A stretch of DNA of 30,208 nt, from the NCBI RefSeq assembly GCF_000717185.1, contig NZ_JNYE01000096.1, forward strand, positions 1 through 30,208, read 5' to 3'. Positions 7,693 to 14,556 of this stretch are shown here, in pieces. The notes under the pieces are model-generated. The model did not search any database and was not told the DNA's origin. It saw only the letters and a list, made by a program, of their open reading frames with translations. The translations under genes were made by a program, and so were the position numbers. Position 1 is the stretch's first letter. The number at the start of each line of letters is the position of its first letter. Source of the DNA: Kitasatospora phosalacinea (GTDB lineage Bacteria; Actinomycetota; Actinomycetes; Streptomycetales; Streptomycetaceae).

Positions 7693-9096
7693 GTGACCGA
7701 CCCCGAAGGCGCCTTCCCCGACCCCGGCACGGGCACCGGCCCCGGCACGGGCCCCGCCCCGGCCCCGGGCGAGGCCGCCGACCGGGCGGTCGCGGGGATC
7801 CTCGACGCGGTGGTGCGCCCGGCGCCGGGCGCGCCGCGCGGGGTCGTGGTCGACTCCCCGCCGGGCGCGGGCAAGTCGACGCTGGTGGTGCGGGCGGCCC
7901 GCGAGCTGGTGGACGCGGGCGAGCGGCTGATGATCGTCGCCCAGACCAACAGCCAGGTCGACGACCTGGTCGACCGGCTGGCGTCCAAGGCCCCGGGCAT
8001 GAGCATCGGGCGGCTGCACGCCAGCGACTCCCGGCCCGCGCCGGAGGCCCTGCGGCACGCCAACGTCACCGCCAAGGACAAGGTCGCCGACCTGCTGGAG
8101 CAGGACGTGGTGATCTCCACCGCGGCGAAGTGGCAGTGGGTGAAGACCGAGCAGCCCTGGCGGCAGGCCATCGTCGACGAGGCCTACCAGATGCGCTCGG
8201 ACGCGCTGCTGGCCGTGGCCCGGCTGTTCGAGCGGGCGCTGTTCGTCGGCGACCCGGGCCAGCTCGACCCGTTCACGGTGGTGGGCACCGACCAGTGGGC
8301 GGGCCTGTCCTACGACCCGTCCTCCTCCGCGGTCGTCACCCTGCTCGCCCACAACCCGGAGATCCGCCCGCACCGCCTTCCGGTCTCCTGGCGGCTGCCC
8401 GCCTCGGCCGCGCCGCTGGTCTCCGACGCCTTCTACCCGTACACCCCGTTCCGCGCGGGCACCGGCCCGGACGACCGGACGCTGCGGCCGGGCCTGCGCG
8501 GGGACGGGTCGGCGGTGGACGCGGCGATCGACGAGGCCGCGGCCGGCGGCTGGGCGCTGCTGGAGCTCCCGGCCCGGCACACCGTCCGCACCGACGCCCA
8601 GGCGGTGGCGGCGGTCGCCGCGACCGTCCGCCGCCTGCTGGAGCGCGAGCTGACCGCGCACTCCGAGCAGGGCTCCGCCCCGCTCACCCCGGGCCGGGTC
8701 GCCGTCGGGACCGCGCACCGCGACCAGGCAGCCGCGGTGCGGGCCGAACTGGCCCGGCTGGGCGTCCCGGTCGACCCGGCGGCCGGGGAGGCGGTGACGG
8801 TGGACACGGCGAACCGGCTCCAGGGCCGCGAGTACGACGTCACCGTCGTCCTGCACCCGCTCTCCGGCCGCCCCGACGCGACGGCCTTCCACCTGGAGAC
8901 CGGCCGCCTGTGCGTGCTGGCCTCCCGCCACCGGCACGCCTGCATCGTGGTGGCCCGCGCGGGCATCCCCGAGCTCCTCGACGACCACCCCGCCACCGAC
9001 CCCGTCCAGCTCGGCGTGGCCGTCAAGTTCCCCGACGGCTGGGAGGCCAACCACGCGGTCCTCTCCCACCTGGCCGAGCACCGGGTGCGCCTGTAG
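7693..9096 (+). CDS. SF1 (Upf1/Dna2-like) DNA helicase, AAA domain protein
   Basis: This 467-residue ATPase carries the full set of superfamily 1 helicase motifs: Walker A DSPPGAGKST (K61), motif II IVDEAYQM (D162, E163), motif III FVGDPGQLDPF (D187, Q190), the SWRLP arginine motif, motif V VDTANRLQGREYD (Q377) and motif VI VLASRHRHACIVV (R412). Only about 50 low-complexity residues precede Walker A, so the usual N-terminal stalk and barrel are absent and may come from the upstream protein. GTG 7693 is preferred because GGAG ends 5 nt before it. ATG 7672 and ATG 7633 (which would overlap the previous gene) are alternatives. It is the last gene of the operon and ends in a strong hairpin. Helicase identity is clear; its pathway is inferred. 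Confidence 0.88.
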   Translation: MTDPEGAFPDPGTGTGPGTGPAPAPGEAADRAVAGILDAVVRPAPGAPRGVVVDSPPGAGKSTLVVRAARELVDAGERLMIVAQTNSQVDDLVDRLASKAPGMSIGRLHASDSRPAPEALRHANVTAKDKVADLLEQDVVISTAAKWQWVKTEQPWRQAIVDEAYQMRSDALLAVARLFERALFVGDPGQLDPFTVVGTDQWAGLSYDPSSSAVVTLLAHNPEIRPHRLPVSWRLPASAAPLVSDAFYPYTPFRAGTGPDDRTLRPGLRGDGSAVDAAIDEAAAGGWALLELPARHTVRTDAQAVAAVAATVRRLLERELTAHSEQGSAPLTPGRVAVGTAHRDQAAAVRAELARLGVPVDPAAGEAVTVDTANRLQGREYDVTVVLHPLSGRPDATAFHLETGRLCVLASRHRHACIVVARAGIPELLDDHPATDPVQLGVAVKFPDGWEANHAVLSHLAEHRVRL

Positions 9097-9098
9097 GG

Positions 9099-9118
9099 CG
9101 AGCCCCGTCAGGGGCTCG
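9099..9118 (+). terminator. hairpin terminator after the helicase gene
   Basis: CGAGCCCC (9099-9106) and GGGGCTCG (9111-9118) form a perfect 8-bp GC stem with a 4-nt loop (GTCA), starting 2 nt after the helicase stop codon. Its right arm is also the start of the dispersed repeat at 9109-9154. Confidence 0.7.
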
Positions 9119-9154
9119 GGGAACGGCGGGTCCGTACTGCTGACGGCCGGAGCC
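9109..9154 (+). repeat. dispersed 3'-end repeat, copy 1
   Basis: This 46-bp segment matches the reverse complement of 14493-14538 at 43 of 46 positions, and similarity continues more weakly for about 25 bp beyond it (to about 9178). It starts CAGGGGCTCGGGGAACGG and ends GACGGCCGGAGCC. Like the other copies it lies just behind a stop codon and points in the same direction as that gene. Confidence 0.8.
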
Positions 9155-9202
9155 CGTCGATGCGTCCGTGCTGCTTCGGGCCCCGGCGGGCCCTCTCGCG
9201 TT

Positions 9203-9230
9203 GGGGCGCGCAGCGCGGGTTGCGCGCCCC
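9203..9230. terminator. strong hairpin upstream of the 132-aa gene
   Basis: GGGGCGCGCA (9203-9212) and TGCGCGCCCC (9221-9230) form a perfect 10-bp stem with an 8-nt loop. It lies about 105 nt before the 132-aa gene and would back up termination of the helicase operon. It has no T-tract. Confidence 0.6.
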
Positions 9231-9335
9231 CGGTGGGGAATAGCGCTCGCGGGCGCACCGTTCCGGTTCTGGCGGTTCGCGCGCGACAATGGACGGCGGC
9301 CGTCTTTCCCCTCGCACTCCCGGAGGTGCCCCGTC

Positions 9336-9734
9336 ATGCCCGACTCGCATCCGCAGGCGTCCGACCAGGGTGGTTCGCCGGTCCCGGCGGTCGTCCCCCC
9401 GGTGCCGGGCCCGGCCCGGCGGATCCGGCCGGTCGAGCTGCTCTTCGAGCCGCCGGGGGCGGAGCCGGAGCCGGAGCGGTTCTTCGACCTGGAGTCGATC
9501 GACGACCCGTCCGAACTGCTGGCGCGTTCCACCCAGTTGGCCCTGGCGTTCCGGGCCGCGGCGGAGCGGGCGACGGACTTCCAGGCGCTCGCGGCCGCGC
9601 AGCTCGCGGACCCGCGCCGGTTCGACGCGCTCTCGGCGGAACAGATCGCCGACCGGGCGGACTGGACGCCCGACTACGCGCGGAAGATGGTCGAGTACGG
9701 CCGCTCGCTGCAGCGCCGCGGCCTGGAGGAGTAG
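9336..9734 (+). CDS. conserved actinomycete protein of unknown function, 132 aa
   Basis: This 132-residue protein has no domain I recognise. The first 45 residues are proline-rich and low complexity. The remainder is helical and acidic, containing FDLESIDDPSELLARSTQLA, a helix with AFRAAAERATDFQALAA, and an ending that predicts a small helical bundle (SAEQIADRADWTPDYARKMV). The segment EQIADRADWTPDYARKMVEY could be a degenerate helix-turn-helix, but that is weak. The start is ATG 9336 because GGAGG stands 9 nt upstream; the frame further upstream runs through repeat and hairpin DNA. It stands alone between the helicase operon and the next unknown gene. Confidence 0.65.
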   Translation: MPDSHPQASDQGGSPVPAVVPPVPGPARRIRPVELLFEPPGAEPEPERFFDLESIDDPSELLARSTQLALAFRAAAERATDFQALAAAQLADPRRFDALSAEQIADRADWTPDYARKMVEYGRSLQRRGLEE

Positions 9735-9847
9735 GCCCGGCCGGGCGCCCCGCCAGGCCTCTGGCATATGCGGCGGGCGATGGTACGCCCCCTCCCCCTC
9801 CGCTGTCCGGCGAACGCCGTTTTCTCCCCGGTCGGCCCCGCCACCGG

Positions 9848-9868
9848 TCCACCCTGACCGGGTGGACA
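9848..9868 (+). promoter_or_regulatory. hairpin enclosing the proposed GTG start codon
   Basis: GTCCACCC (9847-9854) and GGGTGGAC (9860-9867) form a perfect 8-bp stem with a 5-nt loop. The proposed start codon GTG (9862-9864) of the following gene lies inside the right arm. Either translation is held back until the hairpin opens, or the true start is elsewhere. Confidence 0.5.
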
Positions 9869-10404
9869 TCTGGACCTATCAATCCGTGGAGTACGTCAGC
9901 GTCGCCGGGGAGGCGTGGCTCGCCTCCGCCAGCGAGTACCCGAGCAGCATGCGCGCCCTGTGGGAGGCCCGTCCGTGGGCGCCCGCGGTCCTCCCGTGCG
10001 GCCGGGTGTTCGACGTGATCAGCCTGCCGGCGGTGTTCGGCCGCCGGGTGCTGGACGAGCTGTGGACCTCGGGCCCGGGCTGCGGCCCGGTCGCGACCTA
10101 CCGGGGCCGGACGCTGCTGTTCGTGCAGCCGGGCGCGGCGGCCCGGCTGCGGACGCTGCTGGCCTGGGAGGAGTGGGCCCGGGACGTGCCGCCGCTGCTC
10201 TGCCACGGCCAGGGGGACGCGATCACGGTGCCGCCGGTGCAGCGGGCGGTGGACGAGCCGGAGAGCACGACCAGCCGGTGGATCGTGGCGCCGGACACCA
10301 GCGAGCCGTGGCTGCCGGGGGCGTCGGTGGTGCTGTGGGCGTGCGTCCGGGCGGCCCGCGGGCGGGTCCGGGAGGGTGGCGACCAGGTGGTGGACGCGCG
10401 CTGA
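9862..10404 (+). CDS. conserved actinomycete protein, possibly related to bifunctional DNA primase/polymerase family
   Basis: This protein of about 180 residues begins DIWTYQSVEYVSVAGEAWLA and contains VLPCGRVFDVISLPAVFGRR, GPVATYRGRTLLFVQPG, PPLLCHGQGDAITVPP and RWIVAPDT--PWLPGASVVLW. From memory this pattern is that of Streptomyces proteins often annotated as bifunctional DNA primase/polymerase, but the N-terminal catalytic half of that fold is not visible here, so activity should not be assumed. The start is uncertain. GTG 9862 is the only in-frame start near the conserved region; it has no good ribosome binding site and sits in an 8-bp hairpin. The first tRNA-Lys gene follows 75 bp downstream on the same strand. 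Confidence 0.7.
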   Translation: MDIWTYQSVEYVSVAGEAWLASASEYPSSMRALWEARPWAPAVLPCGRVFDVISLPAVFGRRVLDELWTSGPGCGPVATYRGRTLLFVQPGAAARLRTLLAWEEWARDVPPLLCHGQGDAITVPPVQRAVDEPESTTSRWIVAPDTSEPWLPGASVVLWACVRAARGRVREGGDQVVDAR

Positions 10405-10435
10405 ACGGGGGGTGCCGGTCCGGCGGGAATCGATT

Positions 10436-10464
10436 TTGGCTCCGGCCGCGGCCGCTGCTAGAGT
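10436..10464 (+). promoter_or_regulatory. housekeeping-type promoter of tRNA-Lys copy 1
   Basis: TTGGCT (10436-10441), a 17-bp spacer and TAGAGT (10459-10464) match the vegetative sigma consensus of actinomycetes well. Transcription would start near 10471, about 9 nt before the mature tRNA. Confidence 0.7.
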
Positions 10465-10479
10465 CTTCCACGTCAGCAG

Positions 10480-10553
10480 GCGCCGCTAGCTCAGTTGGTT
10501 AGAGCAGCTGACTCTTAATCAGCGGGTCCGGGGTTCGAGTCCCTGGCGGCGCA
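10480..10553 (+). tRNA. tRNA-Lys (anticodon CTT), copy 1
   Basis: The 74-nt sequence folds as a cloverleaf. The acceptor stem is GCGCCGC (10480-10486) with GCGGCGC (10546-10552) and discriminator A at 10553. The anticodon arm is GCTGA-CTCTTAA-TCAGC with anticodon CTT, and the T arm contains GGTTCGAGTCC. CCA is not encoded, as is usual in actinomycetes. It is identical to the copy at 18084-18157, including the 9 nt upstream. Confidence 0.97.
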
Positions 10554-10564
10554 CAGACAGCGAG

Positions 10565-10590
10565 AGGCCCCCCTTCACCGGGGGGCCTTT
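10565..10590 (+). terminator. terminator after tRNA-Lys copy 1
   Basis: AGGCCCCCC (10565-10573) and GGGGGGCCT (10580-10588) form a perfect 9-bp stem with a 6-nt loop, followed by TT. It lies 12 nt after the tRNA. Confidence 0.8.
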
Positions 10591-10628
10591 CGCGTTCCCG
10601 GGGACGCGGACGGCGCGTGAAGGGCTGC

Positions 10629-10634
10629 TAGTGT
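10629..10634 (+). promoter_or_regulatory. -10 box for a leaderless transcript
   Basis: TAGTGT fits the TANNNT consensus and ends 7 nt before the ATG at 10642. No Shine-Dalgarno sequence is seen before that ATG, so a leaderless mRNA is likely. Confidence 0.45.
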
Positions 10635-10641
10635 CCGCTGC

Positions 10642-10872
10642 ATGGCGTCCGACGATCTCCATTCCGACTGGGCCGCCTGGTTCGACGCGGAGCTCGCCGG
10701 GTCCGAGGCGGCCGCCCTGCGCGCGCACCGGCAGGAGCGGCGGAGGCGGGGCCTGCTCCGCGCGCTGGCCTGGGCGGGCGCGGTGGCGCTGGCGGCCGGG
10801 CTCGGCTTCGGTCTGGTGTACACGGCGCAGCACGGCCCGACGCCGCGTCCGGCGGCGACCGCCTCGCCCTGA
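10642..10872 (+). CDS. small single-pass membrane protein, 76 aa
   Basis: This 76-residue protein has a charged N-terminal half (about residues 1-37, ending HRQERRRR), one hydrophobic segment of about 20 residues (LAWAGAVALAAGLGFGLVY, around residues 42-60) and a short proline- and threonine-rich tail. The positive charges before the helix predict an inside N-terminus. I do not recognise a family. A TAGTGT box 7 nt before ATG 10642 suggests leaderless expression. The gene converges with lutC, with 5 nt between stop codons, and sits just after the tRNA terminator. Confidence 0.6.
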   Translation: MASDDLHSDWAAWFDAELAGSEAAALRAHRQERRRRGLLRALAWAGAVALAAGLGFGLVYTAQHGPTPRPAATASP

Positions 10873-10877
10873 GCCCT

Positions 10878-11504
10878 TCAGTCCAGCAGGACCACCGCGA
10901 GCCGGCGCGGCCCGTGCACGCCCTTGACCCGGATCATCTCGATGTCGGCGGTGGCGGACGGCCCGCTGACGAAGGTGAGCGGCCGGGCGGGGTCGAGCCG
11001 GGCGAGCGCGCCGGGCAGCGCGGAGCGGACCTGTTCGGCGCGGACCACGCAGACGTGCAGGTCGGGCAGCAGGGTCGCGGCGCGGCGGCCCTGGGCCGGT
11101 CCGCCGTCGAGGACGAGGGTGCCGGAGTCGGCGACGGCGGCCGCGCAGCCGGTCAGGACGGCGTCGGTGGCGTCGAGTCCGGCCTTCCCGAGCGGCGGCC
11201 GGTCGGTGCGCACCTCCCCGTCCCAGTCGGCGGTCCACTCGGCGGGCAGCCCGTCGGGGACGACGAGGCTGCGGGCGCCGTGCTCGGCCAGGGCGCGGGC
11301 GACGGCGGGGCCGGGCCGGTCGGCGCGCAGCACCTCGGCCCCGTACTCCTCCAGCCGTTCGGCGAACAGGGCGAGCACGGCGGGGCGGTCCTCGTCGGGG
11401 ACGCCGGGGGCGTGGCGCAGGTAGTGCCGGGGCGGTTCGGGGGCGGGCGGGACGGCGGCGGCGCGGATCCGGCGGAGGATCTCCTCGCGGGCGGCGGCGG
11501 TCAT
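10878..11504 (-). CDS. lutC: LutC-type LUD domain protein, lactate utilisation
   Basis: This 208-residue protein is a LutC/YkgG-type LUD domain protein, the third component of the lactate oxidation complex LutABC, which oxidises L-lactate to pyruvate in the cytoplasm. Visible landmarks are REEILRRIRAA at the N-terminus, ADSGTLVLDGG and TLLPDLHVCVV in the middle, and FVSGPSATADIEMIRVKGVH near the end, which are the core blocks of this family. The start is ATG 11504, with AAGGAG 7 nt upstream and a 4-nt overlap with the lutB stop, so it is translationally coupled. It is the last gene of the lutA-lutB-lutC operon. Assignment is firm; the substrate rests on the complete operon and the family's known role. 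Confidence 0.92.
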   Translation of the reverse strand: MTAAAREEILRRIRAAAVPPAPEPPRHYLRHAPGVPDEDRPAVLALFAERLEEYGAEVLRADRPGPAVARALAEHGARSLVVPDGLPAEWTADWDGEVRTDRPPLGKAGLDATDAVLTGCAAAVADSGTLVLDGGPAQGRRAATLLPDLHVCVVRAEQVRSALPGALARLDPARPLTFVSGPSATADIEMIRVKGVHGPRRLAVVLLD

Positions 11505-12919
11505 GCGCGTTCTCCTTCGTTCCGCTTCCACCAGGTGCGGAAGGACTCCTTGGGGACGTCGGGCAGGGCCCGGTTGTCGCTCCAGCCGGGGACGGGGGTG
11601 CGGGCGGGCAGCAGCGGCCCGACCAGTCCGGCGCCCTTGACGGCGGCCTTCCACAGCAGCGGGCGGGCCATGGTGGCGCCGACGGCGCCGAGGGCGGCGC
11701 GTTCGACGGGGTGCTTGCCGCCGTCGGCGACCTGGGCGCGCAGGTCGAGCAGCACGTCGGTGAAGCGGATCCGCACGGGGCAGACCTCGTTGCAGGCGCC
11801 GCACAGGGTGGAGGCGTACGGCAGCGAGGCGGTCTGCTCGTCGTCGAGGCCCTTGAGCAGCGGGTTGAGGATGGCGCCGATCGGCCCGGGGTAGACGGAG
11901 CCGTAGGCGTGGCCGCCGGTGCGCTCGTAGACGGGGCAGGTGTTCATGCAGGCGCCGCAGCGGATGCAGCGCAGGGCCTGGCGGCCGACGGGGTCGGCGA
12001 GGGCGCGGGTGCGGCCGTTGTCGACCAGGACGAGGTGGAAGTCGCGGGGGCCGTCGCCGTGGGTGGTGCCGGTCCAGGTGCTGGTGTAGGGGGCCATCCG
12101 TTCGCCGGTGGCGTTGCGGGCCAGCAGTTGGAGGAAGACCTCCAGGTCGGCCCAGGTGGGGACGGTCTTCTCGATGCCGACGACGGAGATCAGGGTGTCG
12201 GCGAGGGTGAGGCACATCCGGCCGTTGCCCTCGGACTCGACGACGACCAGGGTGCCGGTCTCGGCGACCACGAAGTTGGCGCCGGAGACGGCGACCCTGG
12301 CGCCGAGGAACTTCTCCCGCAGGTGGAGCCGGGCGGCTTCGGCGAGTTCGGCGGGGTCGTCGGTGAGGCCCTCGGGGGCGGGCCGGCCGTGGCGGCCCAT
12401 CTCGCGGGCGAAGATGTCGCGGATCTCGCTGCGGTTGCGGTGCAGCGCGGGGACGACGACGTGCGAGGGCAGGTCGTCGCCGAGTTGGACGATGGCGGCG
12501 GCGAGGTCGGTCTCGCGGGCGTTGATCCCGGCGGCTTCGAGGGCGGCGTCGAGGCCGATCTCCTCGGTGAGCATCGACTTGACCTTGACGATCTCGCGTT
12601 CGCCGGTGGCCAGGACCAGGTCGGTGACGATCCGGTTGGCCTCGGCGGCGTCGCGCGCCCAGTGGACGGTGCCGCCGGCCGCGGTGACCTTCTCCTCGAC
12701 CTGCAGCAGGTACTGCTCCAGTCCGGCCAGCACCTGGTCCTTGATCGCGGCGGCGCTGTCGCGCAGCTGCTCCCAGTCGGGGCGTTCGGCGGCGAGCACG
12801 GCCCGCTTGCCGCGGATGGTGCGGGTGGCGCGGCGGACGTTCTCGCGCAACTGCTCGTTGCCGACCTCGCGTTCGGCGGCTTCGGGGAAGGCGGGCCAGC
12901 CGAGGAAGGACCTGGTCAT
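11501..12919 (-). CDS. lutB: LutB-type iron-sulphur protein, lactate utilisation
   Basis: This 472-residue protein combines an N-terminal LUD domain with a C-terminal double 4Fe-4S ferredoxin-type region. The LUD part shows VKVKSMLTEEIGLD, GANFVVAETGTLV and GNGRMCLTLADT. The first cluster motif is CIRCGACMNTCP (C318, C321, C324, C328) and the second is CGACNEVCP (C373, C376, C380). The protein ends with the family's tail PKESFRTWWKRN. It passes electrons within the LutABC complex. ATG 12919 has GGAGG 7 nt upstream and overlaps the lutA stop by 4 nt, so the three genes are coupled. Length and motif order match the family; I see no damage. Confidence 0.95.
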   Translation of the reverse strand: MTRSFLGWPAFPEAAEREVGNEQLRENVRRATRTIRGKRAVLAAERPDWEQLRDSAAAIKDQVLAGLEQYLLQVEEKVTAAGGTVHWARDAAEANRIVTDLVLATGEREIVKVKSMLTEEIGLDAALEAAGINARETDLAAAIVQLGDDLPSHVVVPALHRNRSEIRDIFAREMGRHGRPAPEGLTDDPAELAEAARLHLREKFLGARVAVSGANFVVAETGTLVVVESEGNGRMCLTLADTLISVVGIEKTVPTWADLEVFLQLLARNATGERMAPYTSTWTGTTHGDGPRDFHLVLVDNGRTRALADPVGRQALRCIRCGACMNTCPVYERTGGHAYGSVYPGPIGAILNPLLKGLDDEQTASLPYASTLCGACNEVCPVRIRFTDVLLDLRAQVADGGKHPVERAALGAVGATMARPLLWKAAVKGAGLVGPLLPARTPVPGWSDNRALPDVPKESFRTWWKRNEGERA

Positions 12920-13710
12920 CGGGCGGCCTCCACGACGGGGACGCCGGGCAGCGGCCCGTCCTGCTCGGTGCGGGCGAGGATCTCGGCGAGGTGCAGGGTG
13001 CGCACCGGGTGGCCGTCCTTGGTGAGTCGGCCGCCGATGTTCATCAGGCAGGAGTTGTCGACGGCGGCGAGCACGTGCGCGCCGGTCTCCAGGACGTGCC
13101 GGGCCTTGTCGCCGTTCATGGCGCCGGAGACCGCCGGGTTCTTCACCGCGAAGGTGCCGCCGAAGCCGCAGCACTCCTGGGCGGCGGGCAGTTCGACGTA
13201 GTCGATCCCGGCGACGGCGCGCAGCAGCCGGTGCGGCCGCTCGCCGAGCCCGGTGGCCCGCAGGCTGTGGCAGGTGGGGTGGTAGGTGACCCGGTGCGGG
13301 AAGTGCGCGCCGACCTGCTCGACGCCCAGCCGGTCGGTCAGGTACTGGGTCAACTCGACGACCCTGGGCGCGAGTTCGGCCACCGCCCGGGCCAGCCCCG
13401 GGTCTCCGGCGGCCTCGGCGGCGAGCGGGTACGCCTCGGCGGGCATCCCGGCGCAGGAGGCGGACGGGACGACGATCTCCTCGTAGTCGGCGAAGGTGTC
13501 GACGAAGTGCCGGGCGAGCCTGGCGGTCTCCTTGCGGTAGCCGGTGTTGAAGTGCATCTGGCCGCAGCAGCTCTGGGCGGCGGGGAAGTCGACCTCGACG
13601 CCGAGGCGGCGCAGCAGGGTGACGGTGGCGCGGCCGGTGCCGGGGAAGAGGGTGTCGTTCAGGCAGGTCACGAAGAGGGCGGTGCGGGGGCGCGGTGGGT
13701 TCGGGGGCAT
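12916..13710 (-). CDS. lutA: LutA-type CCG-domain protein, lactate utilisation
   Basis: This 264-residue protein has two cysteine-rich CCG domains, as in LutA/YkgE and GlpC-like subunits. The first contains SCCGQMHFNTGY (C48, C49) and PSASCAGM. The second contains YHPTCHSLR and QECCGFGGTFAVK. These cysteines bind an iron-sulphur cluster in heterodisulphide-reductase-type subunits. It heads the lutABC operon on the minus strand. The start is ATG 13710; there is no Shine-Dalgarno sequence, but TATGAT lies exactly 6 nt before the ATG, as expected for a leaderless transcript. The GntR/FCD regulator is divergent across only 57 bp and probably controls this operon. Confidence 0.94.
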   Translation of the reverse strand: MPPNPPRPRTALFVTCLNDTLFPGTGRATVTLLRRLGVEVDFPAAQSCCGQMHFNTGYRKETARLARHFVDTFADYEEIVVPSASCAGMPAEAYPLAAEAAGDPGLARAVAELAPRVVELTQYLTDRLGVEQVGAHFPHRVTYHPTCHSLRATGLGERPHRLLRAVAGIDYVELPAAQECCGFGGTFAVKNPAVSGAMNGDKARHVLETGAHVLAAVDNSCLMNIGGRLTKDGHPVRTLHLAEILARTEQDGPLPGVPVVEAAR

Positions 13711-13767
13711 GCCCGCATCATAGATGCAAGCTTAGATGCAAGACAGGGTGCGTGGCAGAATGACCGG
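13711..13767. promoter_or_regulatory. lutA/GntR divergent promoter and operator region
   Basis: This 57-bp region has a -10-like box facing each way: TATGAT on the minus strand (13722 to 13717), 6 nt before lutA, and CAGAAT on the plus strand (13756-13761), 6 nt before the GTG of the regulator. Both transcripts would be leaderless. Between them are a perfect inverted repeat GCATC-ATA-GATGC (13715-13727) and a direct repeat of TAGATGCAAG (13721-13730 and 13733-13742), giving a run of GATGC half-sites that overlaps the lutA -10 box. This is the natural place for autoregulation and lactate-responsive repression by the adjacent regulator. Confidence 0.6.
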
Positions 13768-14385
13768 GTGACGACCGACGCCCTCCCCACCGCCGACCGG
13801 GCCTACCAGCACGTCCGCACCCGCCTGCTGGACGGCAGCTGGCCCGGCGGCACGCTGCTCTCCGAGGGCGTCGTCGCCACCGAGCTGGGCCTGTCCCGCA
13901 CGCCCGTCCGGGAGGCGTTCCTGCGCCTGCAGTCCGAGGGCTTCCTGCGCCTGTACCCCAAGCGCGGCGCCCAGGTCGTCCCGATCGCCCCGGGCGAGGC
14001 CCGCGACGTGCTGGCCGCCCGGGTCCTGTTCGAGCGCGCCGCGATCGACGCCCTCGCCGCCCGCGGCCCCGCCGCGCTGGCGGCCGCCGCCGCGGAGCTG
14101 CTCACCGCCTGCGAGCACCGCGACCCGCACCCCGTCGAGGCCGGCCGCCACTTCCACCTCACCCTGCTGCGCGCGGCCGGGAACCCGGTCCTGACCTCGC
14201 TGTACGAGACGCTCTGGGACCGCCAGGTACGCGTCTCCGCCGCCGCCACCGCCACCACCCCGCACGCGGAGCAGGACCACGCCGAGCACCTCGCCCTGGC
14301 CCGCGCCCTCGCCGCCGCCGACCCGGCCGCCGCCCGCGACCTGGTCACCGCCCACGCCGACTCCCTGCTGGCGCGCGTGACGTGA
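13768..14385 (+). CDS. GntR family regulator, FadR/FCD subfamily, probable lactate regulator
   Basis: This 205-residue protein has an N-terminal winged helix-turn-helix (residues about 10-72; LSEGVVATELGLSRTPVREA is the GntR signature, followed by wing residues RLYPKRGAQVV) and an all-helical C-terminal FCD ligand-binding domain (about 80-200). Histidines typical of FCD metal sites are present in GRHFHLTLLRAAGNP, AEQDHAEHLALA and VTAHADSLL. It is divergent from lutABC and shares a 57-bp promoter region with it, so control of lactate oxidation, as by LldR/LutR-type regulators, is likely. GTG 13768 is the start; it has no Shine-Dalgarno sequence but a CAGAAT box 6 nt before it. The effector is inferred, not shown. 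Confidence 0.9.
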   Translation: MTTDALPTADRAYQHVRTRLLDGSWPGGTLLSEGVVATELGLSRTPVREAFLRLQSEGFLRLYPKRGAQVVPIAPGEARDVLAARVLFERAAIDALAARGPAALAAAAAELLTACEHRDPHPVEAGRHFHLTLLRAAGNPVLTSLYETLWDRQVRVSAAATATTPHAEQDHAEHLALARALAAADPAAARDLVTAHADSLLARVT

Positions 14386-14387
14386 AA

Positions 14388-14430
14388 CAGGGGCTCGGGG
14401 ACGGCGAGCCCGAGTCTGCTGACGGTGCAC
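14388..14430 (+). repeat. dispersed 3'-end repeat, copy 2 (degenerate)
   Basis: This segment begins CAGGGGCTCGGGG 2 nt after the regulator stop codon and continues with a recognisable but diverged version of the repeat seen at 9109 and 14493, including CTGCTGACGG. Within it GGGCTCG (14391-14397) and CGAGCCC (14405-14411) can form a 7-bp hairpin that would end the GntR transcript. Confidence 0.65.
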
Positions 14431-14492
14431 TGCCGGAGCGCGCATCGGCTTCCGGTTCCGTCGCCACGACGCAGCAGCACGGACCTCCGATG

Positions 14493-14538
14493 GGCTCCGG
14501 CCGTCAGCAGCACCGACTCGCCGTTCCCCGAGCCCCTG
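14493..14538 (-). repeat. dispersed 3'-end repeat, copy 3
   Basis: Read on the minus strand, this 46-bp segment matches copy 1 at 43 of 46 positions and starts 18 nt after the pgi stop codon. Together with copy 2 it forms a long imperfect inverted pair between the convergent GntR and pgi genes. Weaker similarity to copy 1 continues to about 14469. Confidence 0.8.
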
Positions 14539-14556
14539 GATGCGGGCCCGCCGTTC

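Noticed and set aside
5331..8171. 946-aa minus-strand open frame opposite the nuclease-helicase operon
   Set aside because: It is a GC-bias shadow. Its translation is rich in Arg, Ala, Pro and Ser without domain pattern, while the plus strand holds full nuclease and helicase motifs.
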